This document shows, piece after piece, positions 32,416 to 41,104 of a DNA stretch of 64,000 nucleotides. Source of the DNA: G963666535 sp963666535 (lineage in GTDB: Bacteria; Bacillota; Clostridia; Oscillospirales; Oscillospiraceae). A program made the position numbers and the translations under genes. The notes below the pieces were generated by a model. That model was not told where the DNA came from and ran no database searches. It was given only the letters and a program-made list of their open reading frames with translations. The stretch is taken from the NCBI GenBank assembly GCA_963666535.1, contig OY762913.1:2728001-2792000 (forward strand). The letters are read 5' to 3'. How positions within the stretch are numbered: position 1 is the first letter of the stretch; every line of letters begins with the position of its first letter.

Positions 32416-33441
32416 TTGAAGCTCATCACGTTTGCCGTCCCCTGTTACAACTCCGCTGACTATATGGAGCATTGTGTTGATACCCTTCTCTCCGGTGGTC
32501 AGGACATAGAAATCATTCTGGTGGACGACGGCTCCACCAAGGACGACACCCCTGCCATTTGCGACCGATATGCCGAGAAATATCCCGACATTATCAAGGT
32601 CATCCACCAGGAAAACGGCGGTCATGGAGAAGGCGTCAACCAGGGCATCCGCAATGCAACCGGTCTATACTATAAGGTTGTGGACTCGGACGACTGGGTG
32701 GATACCACTGCTCTGCACACTGTGCTTCAGAAACTGCGGGAATTTTCTCTGTATGAAAAACCCGTGGACCTGTTGGTGTGCAACTTTGTCTACGAGCACG
32801 TTGTGGATGACACCAGACACACCATGCGCTACCGCAATGTATTCCCCCAAAACCGGATCTTCACATGGTCTGATATCGGCCGATTCCGTCCTTCCCAATA
32901 CCTGCTGATGCACTCGGTGATCTATCGCACACAGCTTCTGCGGGACTGCAAGCTTGAACTGCCGAAACACACCTTCTATGTAGACAACATCTTTGTCTAC
33001 CAGCCTCTTCCCTATGTCCGCACGCTTTACTATATGGACGTCGACCTTTACCGCTACTTTATCGGACGGGAAGATCAAAGCGTCAATGAAAAGGTGATGG
33101 TCACCCGGGTAGATCAGCAGATACGGGTCACCCGGCAGATGATTGACTCGCATGACCTGACGCAGATTTCTCGTCAAAGCGGAAAGTTGGGCCGTTATAT
33201 GTTCAGCTACCTTTCCATGATGATGAGCATCTCCTCCATCTTCCTCATTATTGACAACACACCCAAAAGCCTCGGTCAGCGCACCGAGCTGTGGGAATAT
33301 CTCCGCACGGTGAACTCTCGCGTGTTCCATAAAATGAAATACCGCGCCGTCTCCGCCGTTACCGTGTTTCCCGGCTACCAGGGCCGTAAATTCTCGGTCC
33401 AGCTTTACCGGCTGGCCCGGCGCGTCTACAAATTCAATTAA
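32416..33441 (+). CDS. Family 2 glycosyltransferase
   Basis: The 341-residue protein starts with TTG at 32416 after TAGGAGTG. The GT-A core is plain: FAVPCYNSADYMEHCVDTLL, then ILVDDGSTKDDT and the DxD-type motif KVVDSDDWVD near residue 90. The C-terminal third is helical and basic. It would transfer a sugar from a nucleotide donor to a growing glycan at the inner membrane face. Its place behind glf suggests a galactofuranose-containing glycan, but the donor is not provable here. Confidence 0.88.
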   Translation: MKLITFAVPCYNSADYMEHCVDTLLSGGQDIEIILVDDGSTKDDTPAICDRYAEKYPDIIKVIHQENGGHGEGVNQGIRNATGLYYKVVDSDDWVDTTALHTVLQKLREFSLYEKPVDLLVCNFVYEHVVDDTRHTMRYRNVFPQNRIFTWSDIGRFRPSQYLLMHSVIYRTQLLRDCKLELPKHTFYVDNIFVYQPLPYVRTLYYMDVDLYRYFIGREDQSVNEKVMVTRVDQQIRVTRQMIDSHDLTQISRQSGKLGRYMFSYLSMMMSISSIFLIIDNTPKSLGQRTELWEYLRTVNSRVFHKMKYRAVSAVTVFPGYQGRKFSVQLYRLARRVYKFN

Positions 33442-33459
33442 GTCCATACTTATATGCGC

Positions 33460-33498
33460 AATCCCCCTGTCGCAGCCTCTTCCTGCGGCAGGGGGATT
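33460..33498. terminator. Hairpin after the glycosyltransferase gene
   Basis: AATCCCCCTGTCGCAG (33460-33475) pairs with CTGCGGCAGGGGGATT (33483-33498) with one mismatch. No clear T run follows, so termination is likely but not certain. From here to 33791 I see nothing else. Confidence 0.65.
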
Positions 33499-33791
33499 CC
33501 TGCTCATACCAGCACTTAATGCCTACTGGATCAATCAAAAGGAAAGCAGAAATTGAAGAATATGGGGTATTCTTGCTTTTTCTAGCACTTTTGACTTTCT
33601 CAGGTGCAAGGCCTTTTCGGCGGCCACAGCTGATTTCTCTTTGTACCGGGACAATTGAATGGATGTGCGACCGTGTTTTGCGTTCCGGCGTATTTTATGT
33701 ACCGATGTTCTCCTGCTGCGGACGGCCGGTCTATTGTCCTCCTGTGCAGGGACGCGAAACGCCTTCCCACAGGCCGTATCTTGTTCTTCTT

Positions 33792-34067
33792 TTAATCCTC
33801 CGCCGATGTGGTTTCCTGCTGTTTGGCCGCAGCGTTTGCCGTAACCATCTCTTCAAGAATGGTTACGATTTCCTCCAGCGCGGCCTCAATCCCCACCAAC
33901 GCCTCTTTAATCGCATAGGCACAGCAGCTGTCGCTGCTGATTGGTATTGAATTGGTGTACCGGCACATTTTCATGTCCTCCGTTACACTGGCCGCACTCA
34001 CATTGGAATTGGCAGCGCTTGTGCAACTTACCGCAGAAGCGGATGAGCGGCATCGACATCTCCCCAT
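33792..34067 (-). CDS. Small Cys-containing protein, uncertain
   Basis: This 91-residue frame is supported by an upstream promoter (34091-34120, minus strand) and AAAGGGGGG eight bases before the ATG at 34067. It begins MGRCRCRSSAS, has six cysteines, and ends in a helix-rich part (IKEALVGIEAALEEIVTILE) likely to form a coiled coil. I know no family for it. A second overlapping frame (33907-34053, 48 residues, with CQFQCECGQC) is also possible, so the reading frame itself is unsure. A small spore or surface protein would fit, without proof. Confidence 0.45.
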   Translation of the reverse strand: MGRCRCRSSASAVSCTSAANSNVSAASVTEDMKMCRYTNSIPISSDSCCAYAIKEALVGIEAALEEIVTILEEMVTANAAAKQQETTSAED

Positions 34068-34090
34068 AGACGCACCCCCCCTTTCTCTCC

Positions 34091-34120
34091 ATTCTATTCC
34101 CCCATCTTGACTTTTGCCAA
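34091..34120 (-). promoter_or_regulatory. Candidate promoter for the small Cys protein
   Basis: On the minus strand TTGGCA (34115-34120), 18 bases, TAGAAT (34091-34096). Confidence 0.5.
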
Positions 34121-34187
34121 TAAGCCCATTAAAATTCTTAGTATCATCTATTTCTTATCGATCTATTTGGAAAGGCGCGTGAATACG

Positions 34188-35231
34188 ATGTTGAAAAAAG
34201 CATCGGCACTGGTACTGCTTTTTGCGCTGGTATGTTCCCTATCCGCCTGCGGCGGAGCTGATGTGGAAGCCGAGTCTGCCCCGCCCTCCGCTTCCCCTGC
34301 CAGCGAAACCCCTTCCGATTACGCGGTTCATGTGGGACTTTTGCCCGGCACCGCCGCACTGGGCGCCGTTTCACTTGCAAGCTCCCACAACGATACTTAT
34401 ACCGTCACCGTCGTTACCGACGATGATTATACTTCTCTGACCGGTGGACTGCTGGATGGCACCCTGGACATCATCGCTCTCCCCACCAATTTGGCGGCCG
34501 CTCTGTACAACAAAACAGACGCTCAGGCACAGCTGCTGGCTCTCACCGCAGAAGGCTCTTTCTCCCTGTTAGAACGCGGCCGTATGCAAAGTACGATTGA
34601 AACAGTGGCCGACCTGTCCGGGCGCACGCTTTATGCCGAAGGGAAAGGCGCATCCGGGGAATGCGTTCTTCGTTACCTCCTCTCCAAAAACGGTCTTGAT
34701 TTGGATCATGATCTGAGTGTCGTCTGGCTATCCCCCCACGAAATGTCCTCCCTCGCATCTACCGGGGATGCGGGTGATTTATTTTTTGCCTCCGCTGTTA
34801 CCGCTGCGGCCCTCTCCGCCGAGACCACTGCCCTAAGTGATACCCGTGGCATCATTGGCAACATTCTGGATGTGTCTGAACAGTGGAATTCCCTCACAGC
34901 GGGAGCCCCCATGCTCACCGACTGTTTCTTGGTCGCCACCGATTTCGCCGCCGACCATCCCGATCAGGTCGCCACGTTTTTGGAGGATTATACCGCTTCT
35001 CTGGCGGATGCCACCGAGCATCCAGAACTGCTGGGCAGCGCAGCCGCCTCCCTCGGCATTACAGAAAGCGACTACGCCGCCGAACTTGCTTTTCCAACGG
35101 CCAACCTCATCTTTCTCTCAGGCCAAGATATGCAGGCCGACCTGCAGTCGTATTTTGAACTTCTATATTCCGTCTCCCCCGACTGTCTGGGGGGCGGAAT
35201 CCCAGACGACAGTTTTTACTATATCCCCTAA
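34188..35231 (+). CDS. Solute-binding lipoprotein, ABC-type
   Basis: The 347-residue protein has a lipoprotein signal (MLKKASALVLLFALVCSLSA then Cys, lipobox LSAC) and an acidic Ser/Pro linker. The mature part resembles the NMT1/SsuA-type binding fold: VHVGLLPGTAALGAVSLA, DIIALPTNLAAALYNK and GASGECVLRYLL. It would capture a small solute outside the membrane. No permease or ATPase gene is next to it, so the transporter is either elsewhere or the protein is an orphan sensor. The start at 34188 gives a signal peptide of normal length. Confidence 0.8.
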   Translation: MLKKASALVLLFALVCSLSACGGADVEAESAPPSASPASETPSDYAVHVGLLPGTAALGAVSLASSHNDTYTVTVVTDDDYTSLTGGLLDGTLDIIALPTNLAAALYNKTDAQAQLLALTAEGSFSLLERGRMQSTIETVADLSGRTLYAEGKGASGECVLRYLLSKNGLDLDHDLSVVWLSPHEMSSLASTGDAGDLFFASAVTAAALSAETTALSDTRGIIGNILDVSEQWNSLTAGAPMLTDCFLVATDFAADHPDQVATFLEDYTASLADATEHPELLGSAAASLGITESDYAAELAFPTANLIFLSGQDMQADLQSYFELLYSVSPDCLGGGIPDDSFYYIP

Positions 35232-35238
35232 TCTCTCC

Positions 35239-35264
35239 GCTCCGCGCGTTCAAACGCGCGGAGC
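35239..35264 (+). terminator. Terminator-like hairpin after the binding-protein gene
   Basis: GCTCCGCGCGTT (35239-35250) pairs perfectly with AACGCGCGGAGC (35253-35264). ATTTCG follows, so the T run is weak. Confidence 0.65.
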
Positions 35265-35295
35265 ATTTCGCGCTCCATATTTTTTGCCCACCCCC

Positions 35296-35324
35296 TTGCG
35301 CTTTCTCGTTCCGTGTGATATAGT
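35296..35324 (+). promoter_or_regulatory. Promoter of the rimP-nusA-infB operon
   Basis: TTGCGC (35296-35301), 17 bases, TATAGT (35319-35324), about 105 bases before rimP. Confidence 0.65.
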
Positions 35325-35431
35325 ATCAATGTTAGAATGTAGGTTTGGATGAGAGTGGGGCTCCGGCTCCGCTCTTTCTTATTGGAAAAAGCGATTCTGT
35401 AAAATTTAGGGAATCGATTCAGGAGGTCCTC

Positions 35432-35887
35432 ATGGCAAAAGTTACAGAAGTCACGGCGGCGCTTGCAGCGCCGATTGCCGCGCAGTGCGGCTGCTCTGTC
35501 TGGGATGTGGAATACAGCAAGGAAGCCGGTCAGTGGTTTTTGCGCGTGTATATCGACAAGGAGGGCGGCATTTCCATCAACGACTGCGAAGCCGTCAGTC
35601 GTATGGTCAGCGACGCATTGGATAAAGAAGACCCGATCGAAGGAAGCTATGTATTCGAGGTGTCTTCAGCCGGTGCGGACCGCACCCTGAAAACACCGGA
35701 ACACTTTGCACAGTTCATGAACACTGAGGTAGAACTAAAGCTCTACAAGGCGCGGGATGGAAAAAAGGAATTTGTCGGCATGCTATCCTCGTATCTCGAC
35801 GGTGACGTGACGCTTACCGCAAACGGTGAGGAGCTGCTTTTCCCAAAAAAAGAAGTCGCCCAAGTGCGGCTTTATGTGCGTTTTTAA
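35432..35887 (+). CDS. rimP: Ribosome maturation factor RimP
   Basis: At 151 residues this is a normal RimP. Key parts are WDVEYSKEAGQWFLRVYID, the DCEAVSRMVSDALD helix and YVFEVSSAGADRTLKTPEHF. It helps assemble the 30S subunit. Start 35432 follows AGGAGGTCCTC. It opens the nusA-infB operon, its usual place in bacteria. Confidence 0.95.
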   Translation: MAKVTEVTAALAAPIAAQCGCSVWDVEYSKEAGQWFLRVYIDKEGGISINDCEAVSRMVSDALDKEDPIEGSYVFEVSSAGADRTLKTPEHFAQFMNTEVELKLYKARDGKKEFVGMLSSYLDGDVTLTANGEELLFPKKEVAQVRLYVRF

Positions 35888-35901
35888 AGGAGAATAACAA
35901 C

Positions 35902-37197
35902 ATGGCCAGAAATACGAAAAAAGCAAACAATCCTGAAAACGACAGCAGGGAGTTTTTCGCCGCAATCGCGCAGATTGAAGCGGAAAAAGGTATCAAGCCT
36001 GGCTACATGCTGGAGCGGATCACACAGGCTCTGGTGTCGGCTTACCGCCGCGACCACGAGGGGATTGGAGATAATGTAGCAGTCGAGGCCGATGAAAAAA
36101 GCGGCACCGTCAAGCTCATCGTAAAAAAGGACGTTGTGGAGACGGTAGACAATCCCTCCACCGAGCTCTCTCTGGAAGAAGCCCGCGCCTCTCTGCCCAG
36201 CGCTCAGCTGGGGGATGTGATCCGTGTGGAGGTCAAAACCAAAAACTTTGGCCGCATTGCCGCTCAGACCGCCCGTCAGGTCATTATTCAGGGCATCCGC
36301 GAGGCCGAGCAGGGCATGGTCTTTGACGAATTCACCTCTAAGGAGCACGAGATTCTGACCGGTGTGGTCACCCGTATCGACAACCGCAGCGGCGCGGCCG
36401 TACTGCGGATCGGCAGCGGCCGCGAAAGCACGGAAGCCTATCTGGGCACCAACGAGCAAGTGCGCGGCGAAAGCTATCGCGAGGGGATGCGGCTGAAGGT
36501 TTATGTGGTCGAGGTTCGCCGTTCCAACCGCGGCCCCCAGATCCTGATTTCCCGCACCCATCCAGGCCTTGTCAAGCGCCTGTTCGAATTAGAAGTGCCC
36601 GAGATCTACGATGGCACGGTGGAGGTAAAGTCCATTGCCCGTGAGGCTGGCAGCCGCACCAAACTGGCTGTCTGGTCCTCTGACCCCAACGTGGACCCCA
36701 TCGGGGCCTGTGTCGGCCCCCGTGGTGCCCGTGTCAACAACATTGTGGAAGAACTTGGCGGCGAAAAGGTTGACATCATTAAGTTCAGTGATAATTCCTG
36801 CGAATACATTGCCGCCGCGCTTTCGCCCGCAGACGTCATATCCGTAGAGGAACTGATTGCCGGGAAAAGCTGCCGCGTCGTGGTCCCTGACGACCAGCTC
36901 TCTCTGGCCATCGGCAAAGAGGGGCAAAACGCTCGCCTGGCTGCCAAGCTGACCAGTTACAAGATCGATATCAAGCCGGAAAGCGCCCCGTCGAGCCCCG
37001 AGCCTGTGGAGGAGTCCCTTTTGGTCGAAGATGACGACGTAATTTTCAAAGATGACATCCCCGATCAACCGGATGCCACTGCAGCCGAGGATTCTCCCGC
37101 CGAAGTTTCGGACGTGGAGTCTCCCACCGAAGTTGCGGGGGAGGAAGCCCCTGCTAAAAAAGTTCGCAAATCCACGAAGAAAATCCCCCAGGAATAA
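35902..37197 (+). CDS. nusA: Transcription factor NusA
   Basis: The 431-residue NusA has its N-terminal polymerase-binding domain (1-130; FFAAIAQIEAEKGI), an S1 domain (about 135-200), and two KH domains (about 215-345; DPIGACVGPRGARV and LAIGKEGQNARLAA). It controls pausing, termination and antitermination. The last 85 residues are an acidic Pro/Glu tail ending in a basic patch, absent from the B. subtilis protein of about 370 residues. AAAGGAG precedes the ATG 14 bases after rimP. Confidence 0.97.
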   Translation: MARNTKKANNPENDSREFFAAIAQIEAEKGIKPGYMLERITQALVSAYRRDHEGIGDNVAVEADEKSGTVKLIVKKDVVETVDNPSTELSLEEARASLPSAQLGDVIRVEVKTKNFGRIAAQTARQVIIQGIREAEQGMVFDEFTSKEHEILTGVVTRIDNRSGAAVLRIGSGRESTEAYLGTNEQVRGESYREGMRLKVYVVEVRRSNRGPQILISRTHPGLVKRLFELEVPEIYDGTVEVKSIAREAGSRTKLAVWSSDPNVDPIGACVGPRGARVNNIVEELGGEKVDIIKFSDNSCEYIAAALSPADVISVEELIAGKSCRVVVPDDQLSLAIGKEGQNARLAAKLTSYKIDIKPESAPSSPEPVEESLLVEDDDVIFKDDIPDQPDATAAEDSPAEVSDVESPTEVAGEEAPAKKVRKSTKKIPQE

Positions 37198-37232
37198 TCC
37201 GTGTGCCATCGCTGAGAAAGGAGGCGGCATCT

Positions 37233-37508
37233 GTGCAAAAGAAAATCCCCATGCGACAATGTGTGGGCTGCCGTGTGATGAAAACAAAGCGAGAACTAAT
37301 CCGCGTGGTAAAGTCCCCGGAGGGGCTTATATCGCTGGACTTCAAGGGGAAGCTCCCCGGCCGCGGCGCATACCTCTGCCCCGATGCCGCTTGTCTATCC
37401 AAGGCAAAGAAATCCCGCGCGCTGGAACGGGCCTTTGATACCACGCTCCCTGCCGAGGTATATGAAGCGCTGGAGCAGCAAATGAAGGAGGCGCCCCATG
37501 AGTCATGA
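37233..37508 (+). CDS. rnpM: RnpM/YlxR RNA-binding protein
   Basis: The GTG at 37233 lies behind AAAGGAGG and gives the classic YlxR start KKIPMRQCVGCR; an upstream GTG at 37203 would add ten residues. The 91-residue product has RELIRVVKSPEG and the GRGAYLCPDAACL motif of the family, which binds RNase P RNA and modulates its activity. It ends 11 bases inside the L7Ae-type gene. Order nusA-ylxR-ylxQ-infB is standard in Firmicutes. Confidence 0.92.
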   Translation: MQKKIPMRQCVGCRVMKTKRELIRVVKSPEGLISLDFKGKLPGRGAYLCPDAACLSKAKKSRALERAFDTTLPAEVYEALEQQMKEAPHES

Positions 37509-38112
37509 CAACGCCCTCCGTTTGATCGGGCTTGCCCGCAAGGCGGGTAAGTTGGAAATTGGCGACGAACCAGTTGGGGCCGCTGCACGGGCGCGGCAAG
37601 CCAAACTCATCCTTGTCGCGGAAGATGCCGCCGCCAACACTTATCGGCGGGCCGGGCACTTCGGAGAAAGCGGAAATGTGCTGTTTCTGACCGTTCCGTT
37701 CACCAAGGCGGAACTGGGAAACGCATTGGGCCGCACTTCCTGCGCCATGCTGGCTATGATGGACACCGGCTTTGCAGCCTCCCTGATTAAAAAACTGGCT
37801 GCAGAAGACCCTGAGCGTTACGGCCCAGCGGCCGAGCAGCTAGACACCAAGGCGCGGCGCGTATTGCAGCGCCAGCGGGAGGAACGAGCCCATGAGAAAA
37901 ACCTGCGAGAGGGCAAGCACAAGCCATGGACTCCCCCCACTCCGCCCTCCCGCTCCGCCAAACCCAGCCGTGCGGACGGCCAGTCCCCCCGCACGAGCGA
38001 CAACGGGAAAGCCCGGCGTACAGCCGCACCTGTGGTCAAACACGGGCCCCCGCCAAGTGGTGGAATGAAATTTCGGAGCAAGTTTCCCGGCAGACAGAAA
38101 AAAACGCCATGA
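37498..38112 (+). CDS. L7Ae/L30e-type RNA-binding protein with long basic tail
   Basis: Residues 1-100 match the YlxQ/L7Ae fold (LRLIGLARKAGKLEIGDE, KLILVAEDAAANT), which binds kink-turn RNA. The remaining 100 residues are a Pro/Arg/Lys-rich tail with no fold, ending SKFPGRQKKTP. Normal YlxQ is about 100 residues, so this one is twice as long. The tail may add non-specific RNA or ribosome binding. It sits between rnpM and infB, the usual location. Confidence 0.88.
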   Translation: MSHDNALRLIGLARKAGKLEIGDEPVGAAARARQAKLILVAEDAAANTYRRAGHFGESGNVLFLTVPFTKAELGNALGRTSCAMLAMMDTGFAASLIKKLAAEDPERYGPAAEQLDTKARRVLQRQREERAHEKNLREGKHKPWTPPTPPSRSAKPSRADGQSPRTSDNGKARRTAAPVVKHGPPPSGGMKFRSKFPGRQKKTP

Positions 38113-38147
38113 ACGTCTTTCGCGCATACGATAGAAACAAACGCAGC

Positions 38148-38207
38148 GGGTTTGCTCCAATGAGAAAGAGCGAGGCTCTCTTCACTTTTTCTCATTGGTC
38201 CAAGCCC
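38148..38207 (+). other. Long inverted repeat in the infB leader
   Basis: Bases 38148-38167 and 38188-38207 form an almost complete 20-base-pair stem with three mismatches; CCAATGAGAAA pairs with TTTCTCATTGG without error. The element ends about seven bases before the infB ribosome binding site. It has no T run, so it is more likely a regulatory or stability structure than a terminator. Confidence 0.6.
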
Positions 38208-38227
38208 CACACATGGAGGTGGCTTAT

Positions 38228-40576
38228 TTGAGTATTAACAGTAAATATAGAGTACACGAAATAGCTAAGGATTTTAATTTAAATTCCAAGGTTATTACAG
38301 ACATTCTCACGAAATATGACAGCGCACCCAAAAACCACATGCAGGTTTTGGAAGCCGATCAGCTGTCCATTATTTTCGAATGCCTGACCCAGCAGAATCA
38401 GATTAGCAGCATTGAAAGCGTCTTTGCCGACGTTTATCACGAGCCGAAGAGCGTTGTGACCGAAGCCCCTAAAGCAGCCCCTGGTCCTGCTGATCCGGCC
38501 ACCCCCGCGGCAGACTCTTCCGCCGTGCCTTCCACCCCCGCAAAACCGGCACAGCCCGTGTTGAACCGGCCCACTACACGCGTGCCGGAAAAGAAGATGG
38601 TGGACACCCGAAAAAGCGGCGATGTAAACCTTGCCAAATACGACGAGCGTTTGGAAACGCTGGCGCCCGATAAAGCCAGCCGAATGCAGTCTCAAGGCAG
38701 CAAGCAGAAGTTCCAGGGACGAAACAACAACCGTCGTCCAGGCCCCAACACCTTTGGCAACAAGCGCCGCCAGGAAGAGCAGGAAAAACTGCGTCGTCTG
38801 CATCTTGAAATCGCGAAAAAGACCCCGCTGAAAGTTTTGATTCCCGATGAGATCTCGGTGGGCGAACTGGCTTCCCGCATGAAGAAGACCGGTGCCGAAG
38901 TGGTCAAGCATCTGATGAAACTGGGCGTTATGGCCTCTATGAGCGACGTTGTGGACTATGATACTGCTGCTTTGGTCGCCTTGGAGCTGGGCTGCAAGGT
39001 GGAAAAGGAAGTGATCGTCACCATTGAGGAAAAACTCATTGATACGGCACAGGACAAAGCCGAGGATCTCCGTCCCCGCAGCCCCGTGGTGGTGGTCATG
39101 GGCCACGTCGACCACGGCAAAACCTCTCTGCTGGATCGGATTCGTCATTCCGACGTTGCCTCCGGCGAGGCCGGTGGCATCACCCAGGCCATCGGTGCTT
39201 ATCAGGTCAAAGTAAGCGGCAAATCCATCACCTTTCTGGACACCCCCGGTCATGAAGCCTTTACCGCAATGCGTGCCCGCGGCGCCATGATCACCGACAT
39301 TGCCATTCTTGTGGTCGCCGCCGACGATGGCATCATGCCACAGACCATTGAGGCGATTAACCACGCCAGGGCAGCCGACATCCCCATTATCGTTGCCATC
39401 AATAAAATGGATAAGCCCGGCGCCAACCCTGAGCGCATTAAGCAGCAGCTGACGGAATACGAGCTGGTTTCCGAAGAATGGGGCGGCGAGACCATTATCT
39501 GCCCCATCTCCGCCAAAACCGGCGACGGCGTAGACAACCTGCTGGAGATGGTCACCCTCACCGCCGAGATGAAGGAACTAAAGGCCAACCCAGACCGCTC
39601 CGCCCACGGCGCTGTGATCGAGGCCCGCCTGGACAAAGGCCGCGGGCCTGTGGCCACGCTGCTGGTGCAGAACGGCACTCTGAAGCAGGGCGACGTGATC
39701 ATTGCCGGCACCGCGGTAGGCCGTGTGCGCGCCATGACCAATGCCCGGGGCGAAAAGTTGATGGAAGCAGGCCCCTCGGTTCCCGTTGAGATCATCGGCA
39801 TGGGCGAAGTGCCCGCCGCCGGCGACGACTTCCACGCCGTTGCTGACGAGCGTATGGCACGCGAACTGGTGGATCAGCGCAAGCAAGAAAACAAGAATGC
39901 CGCTGCCGGCCCCCCGGTTCAGAAGGTCACGCTGGAGGATCTGTTCGACCAGATCCAGCAGGGCGAGCTGAAGAATCTGAATGTCATCGTCAAGGCTGAC
40001 GTGCAGGGCTCCGCAGAAGCCGTTCGGGCCTCTTTGGAGAAGCTCACCAATGAAGAAGTCCGGGTGCGTGTGATTCACTGCGCCGTTGGCGCCATCAATG
40101 AATCTGACGTCATGCTGGCCGCTACCTCCGGTGCCATCATTGTCGGCTTCAATGTGCGGCCGGATGCCAATGCCAAGGATTCTGCTATCCGTACCAATGT
40201 AGATATGCGGATGTACCGCGTCATTTACGAGGCCATCGACGAGATTGAATCCGCGATGAAGGGCATGCTCTCTCGCAAATTCAAGGAAATCACCCTTGGT
40301 TCCGTTCAGGTACGCGAGGTGTATAAGATCACCGGTGCGGGTATCATCGCCGGTTGCTACGTTTCCGAGGGCAAGGTCACCCGCAACGCCCAGATTCGTC
40401 TGGTGCGGGACGGGATCGTCGTCCATGAGGGCTCCATTGCTTCGCTGAAGCGTTTTAAGGACGATCAGAAGGAAGTTACCGCGGGCTACGAGTGCGGTAT
40501 CAGCATTGAAAAGTACAGTGACATAAAGGCCGGGGATATTATTGAAGCCTTTGAGATGCAAGAGATCCCTCATTAA
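38228..40576 (+). CDS. infB: Translation initiation factor IF-2
   Basis: The TTG at 38228 follows GGAGGTGGC and gives the usual N-terminus with YRVHEIAKDFNLNSKVI. The 782-residue GTPase has a Pro/Ala linker, an IF2-N domain (about 195-250; LPDEISVGELA-like region), then the G domain with GHVDHGKTSLLD (near 291), DTPGHEAF and NKMDKPG, and the C-terminal domains that hold fMet-tRNA. It brings initiator tRNA to the 30S subunit. The length is close to Gram-positive IF-2. Confidence 0.97.
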   Translation: MSINSKYRVHEIAKDFNLNSKVITDILTKYDSAPKNHMQVLEADQLSIIFECLTQQNQISSIESVFADVYHEPKSVVTEAPKAAPGPADPATPAADSSAVPSTPAKPAQPVLNRPTTRVPEKKMVDTRKSGDVNLAKYDERLETLAPDKASRMQSQGSKQKFQGRNNNRRPGPNTFGNKRRQEEQEKLRRLHLEIAKKTPLKVLIPDEISVGELASRMKKTGAEVVKHLMKLGVMASMSDVVDYDTAALVALELGCKVEKEVIVTIEEKLIDTAQDKAEDLRPRSPVVVVMGHVDHGKTSLLDRIRHSDVASGEAGGITQAIGAYQVKVSGKSITFLDTPGHEAFTAMRARGAMITDIAILVVAADDGIMPQTIEAINHARAADIPIIVAINKMDKPGANPERIKQQLTEYELVSEEWGGETIICPISAKTGDGVDNLLEMVTLTAEMKELKANPDRSAHGAVIEARLDKGRGPVATLLVQNGTLKQGDVIIAGTAVGRVRAMTNARGEKLMEAGPSVPVEIIGMGEVPAAGDDFHAVADERMARELVDQRKQENKNAAAGPPVQKVTLEDLFDQIQQGELKNLNVIVKADVQGSAEAVRASLEKLTNEEVRVRVIHCAVGAINESDVMLAATSGAIIVGFNVRPDANAKDSAIRTNVDMRMYRVIYEAIDEIESAMKGMLSRKFKEITLGSVQVREVYKITGAGIIAGCYVSEGKVTRNAQIRLVRDGIVVHEGSIASLKRFKDDQKEVTAGYECGISIEKYSDIKAGDIIEAFEMQEIPH

Positions 40577-40590
40577 CCCAATGATCCAAC

Positions 40591-40667
40591 CATGCTGTCT
40601 CTGGCCGCTTCGGCAGCAGGAGGCAGCATGCTCCGTCCATCCGACCCCTCAATCTAAGCGGCCAGAG
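40591..40667 (+). other. Two crossing inverted repeats between infB and rbfA
   Basis: CATGCTG (40591-40597) pairs with CAGCATG (40624-40630), and CTCTGGCCGCTT (40599-40610) pairs perfectly with AAGCGGCCAGAG (40656-40667). The two stems cross, so in RNA they form a pseudoknot or exclude each other. This fills most of the 160-base gap. Confidence 0.6.
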
Positions 40668-40738
40668 CTGTGCACCGATTGAACGCACAGTTCCACCCAA
40701 CGGCATGCCCCTTCCCACACAGAATTGGAGGAACCGAT

Positions 40739-41104
40739 ATGGCTAACAATCGCATTGGACGCATCAACGAGGAGATCCAGAAGGAACTTTCCACTCTGAT
40801 CTCCAACGTGAAGGATCCCCGCGTTTCCGGCATGATCAGTATCACCGCAGTGGAAACCACCCCCGATCTGCGGTATGCCAAAATTTATATCAGCGTGCTG
40901 GACAAAAATGACTCAACCCAGGTACTCAAAGGTCTGAAATCCGCCGGTGGCTATCTCCGGCGTGAACTGGGCCATGTACTGCAACTGCGCTATACGCCCG
41001 AACTGGTTTTCGAACGGGACGACTCCATCGACAAAGGCACCCACATTCTTAAGCTATTGCGCGGTTTGGATGTTCCCCCAAAGGATGGTGAGAATAACGC
41101 GTGA
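40739..41104 (+). CDS. rbfA: Ribosome-binding factor A
   Basis: The 121-residue RbfA starts at 40739 behind TTGGAGGAACC. Marks are RIGRINEEIQKELSTLI, VKDPRVSGMISITAVE and the TPELVFERDDSID motif. It matures the 16S rRNA 5' end and assists cold adaptation of ribosomes. Its stop overlaps the nrnA start by four bases. Confidence 0.95.
   Translation: MANNRIGRINEEIQKELSTLISNVKDPRVSGMISITAVETTPDLRYAKIYISVLDKNDSTQVLKGLKSAGGYLRRELGHVLQLRYTPELVFERDDSIDKGTHILKLLRGLDVPPKDGENNA

Noticed and set aside
33519..33950. Plus-strand frame of 143 codons after the glycosyltransferase
   Set aside because: It has an odd composition, no ribosome binding site, and overlaps a better-supported minus-strand frame.
40654..40740. 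Mobile-element ends at the infB-rbfA inverted repeat
   Set aside because: There is no target duplication, no transposase remnant and the stems cross, so an RNA structure is the better reading.
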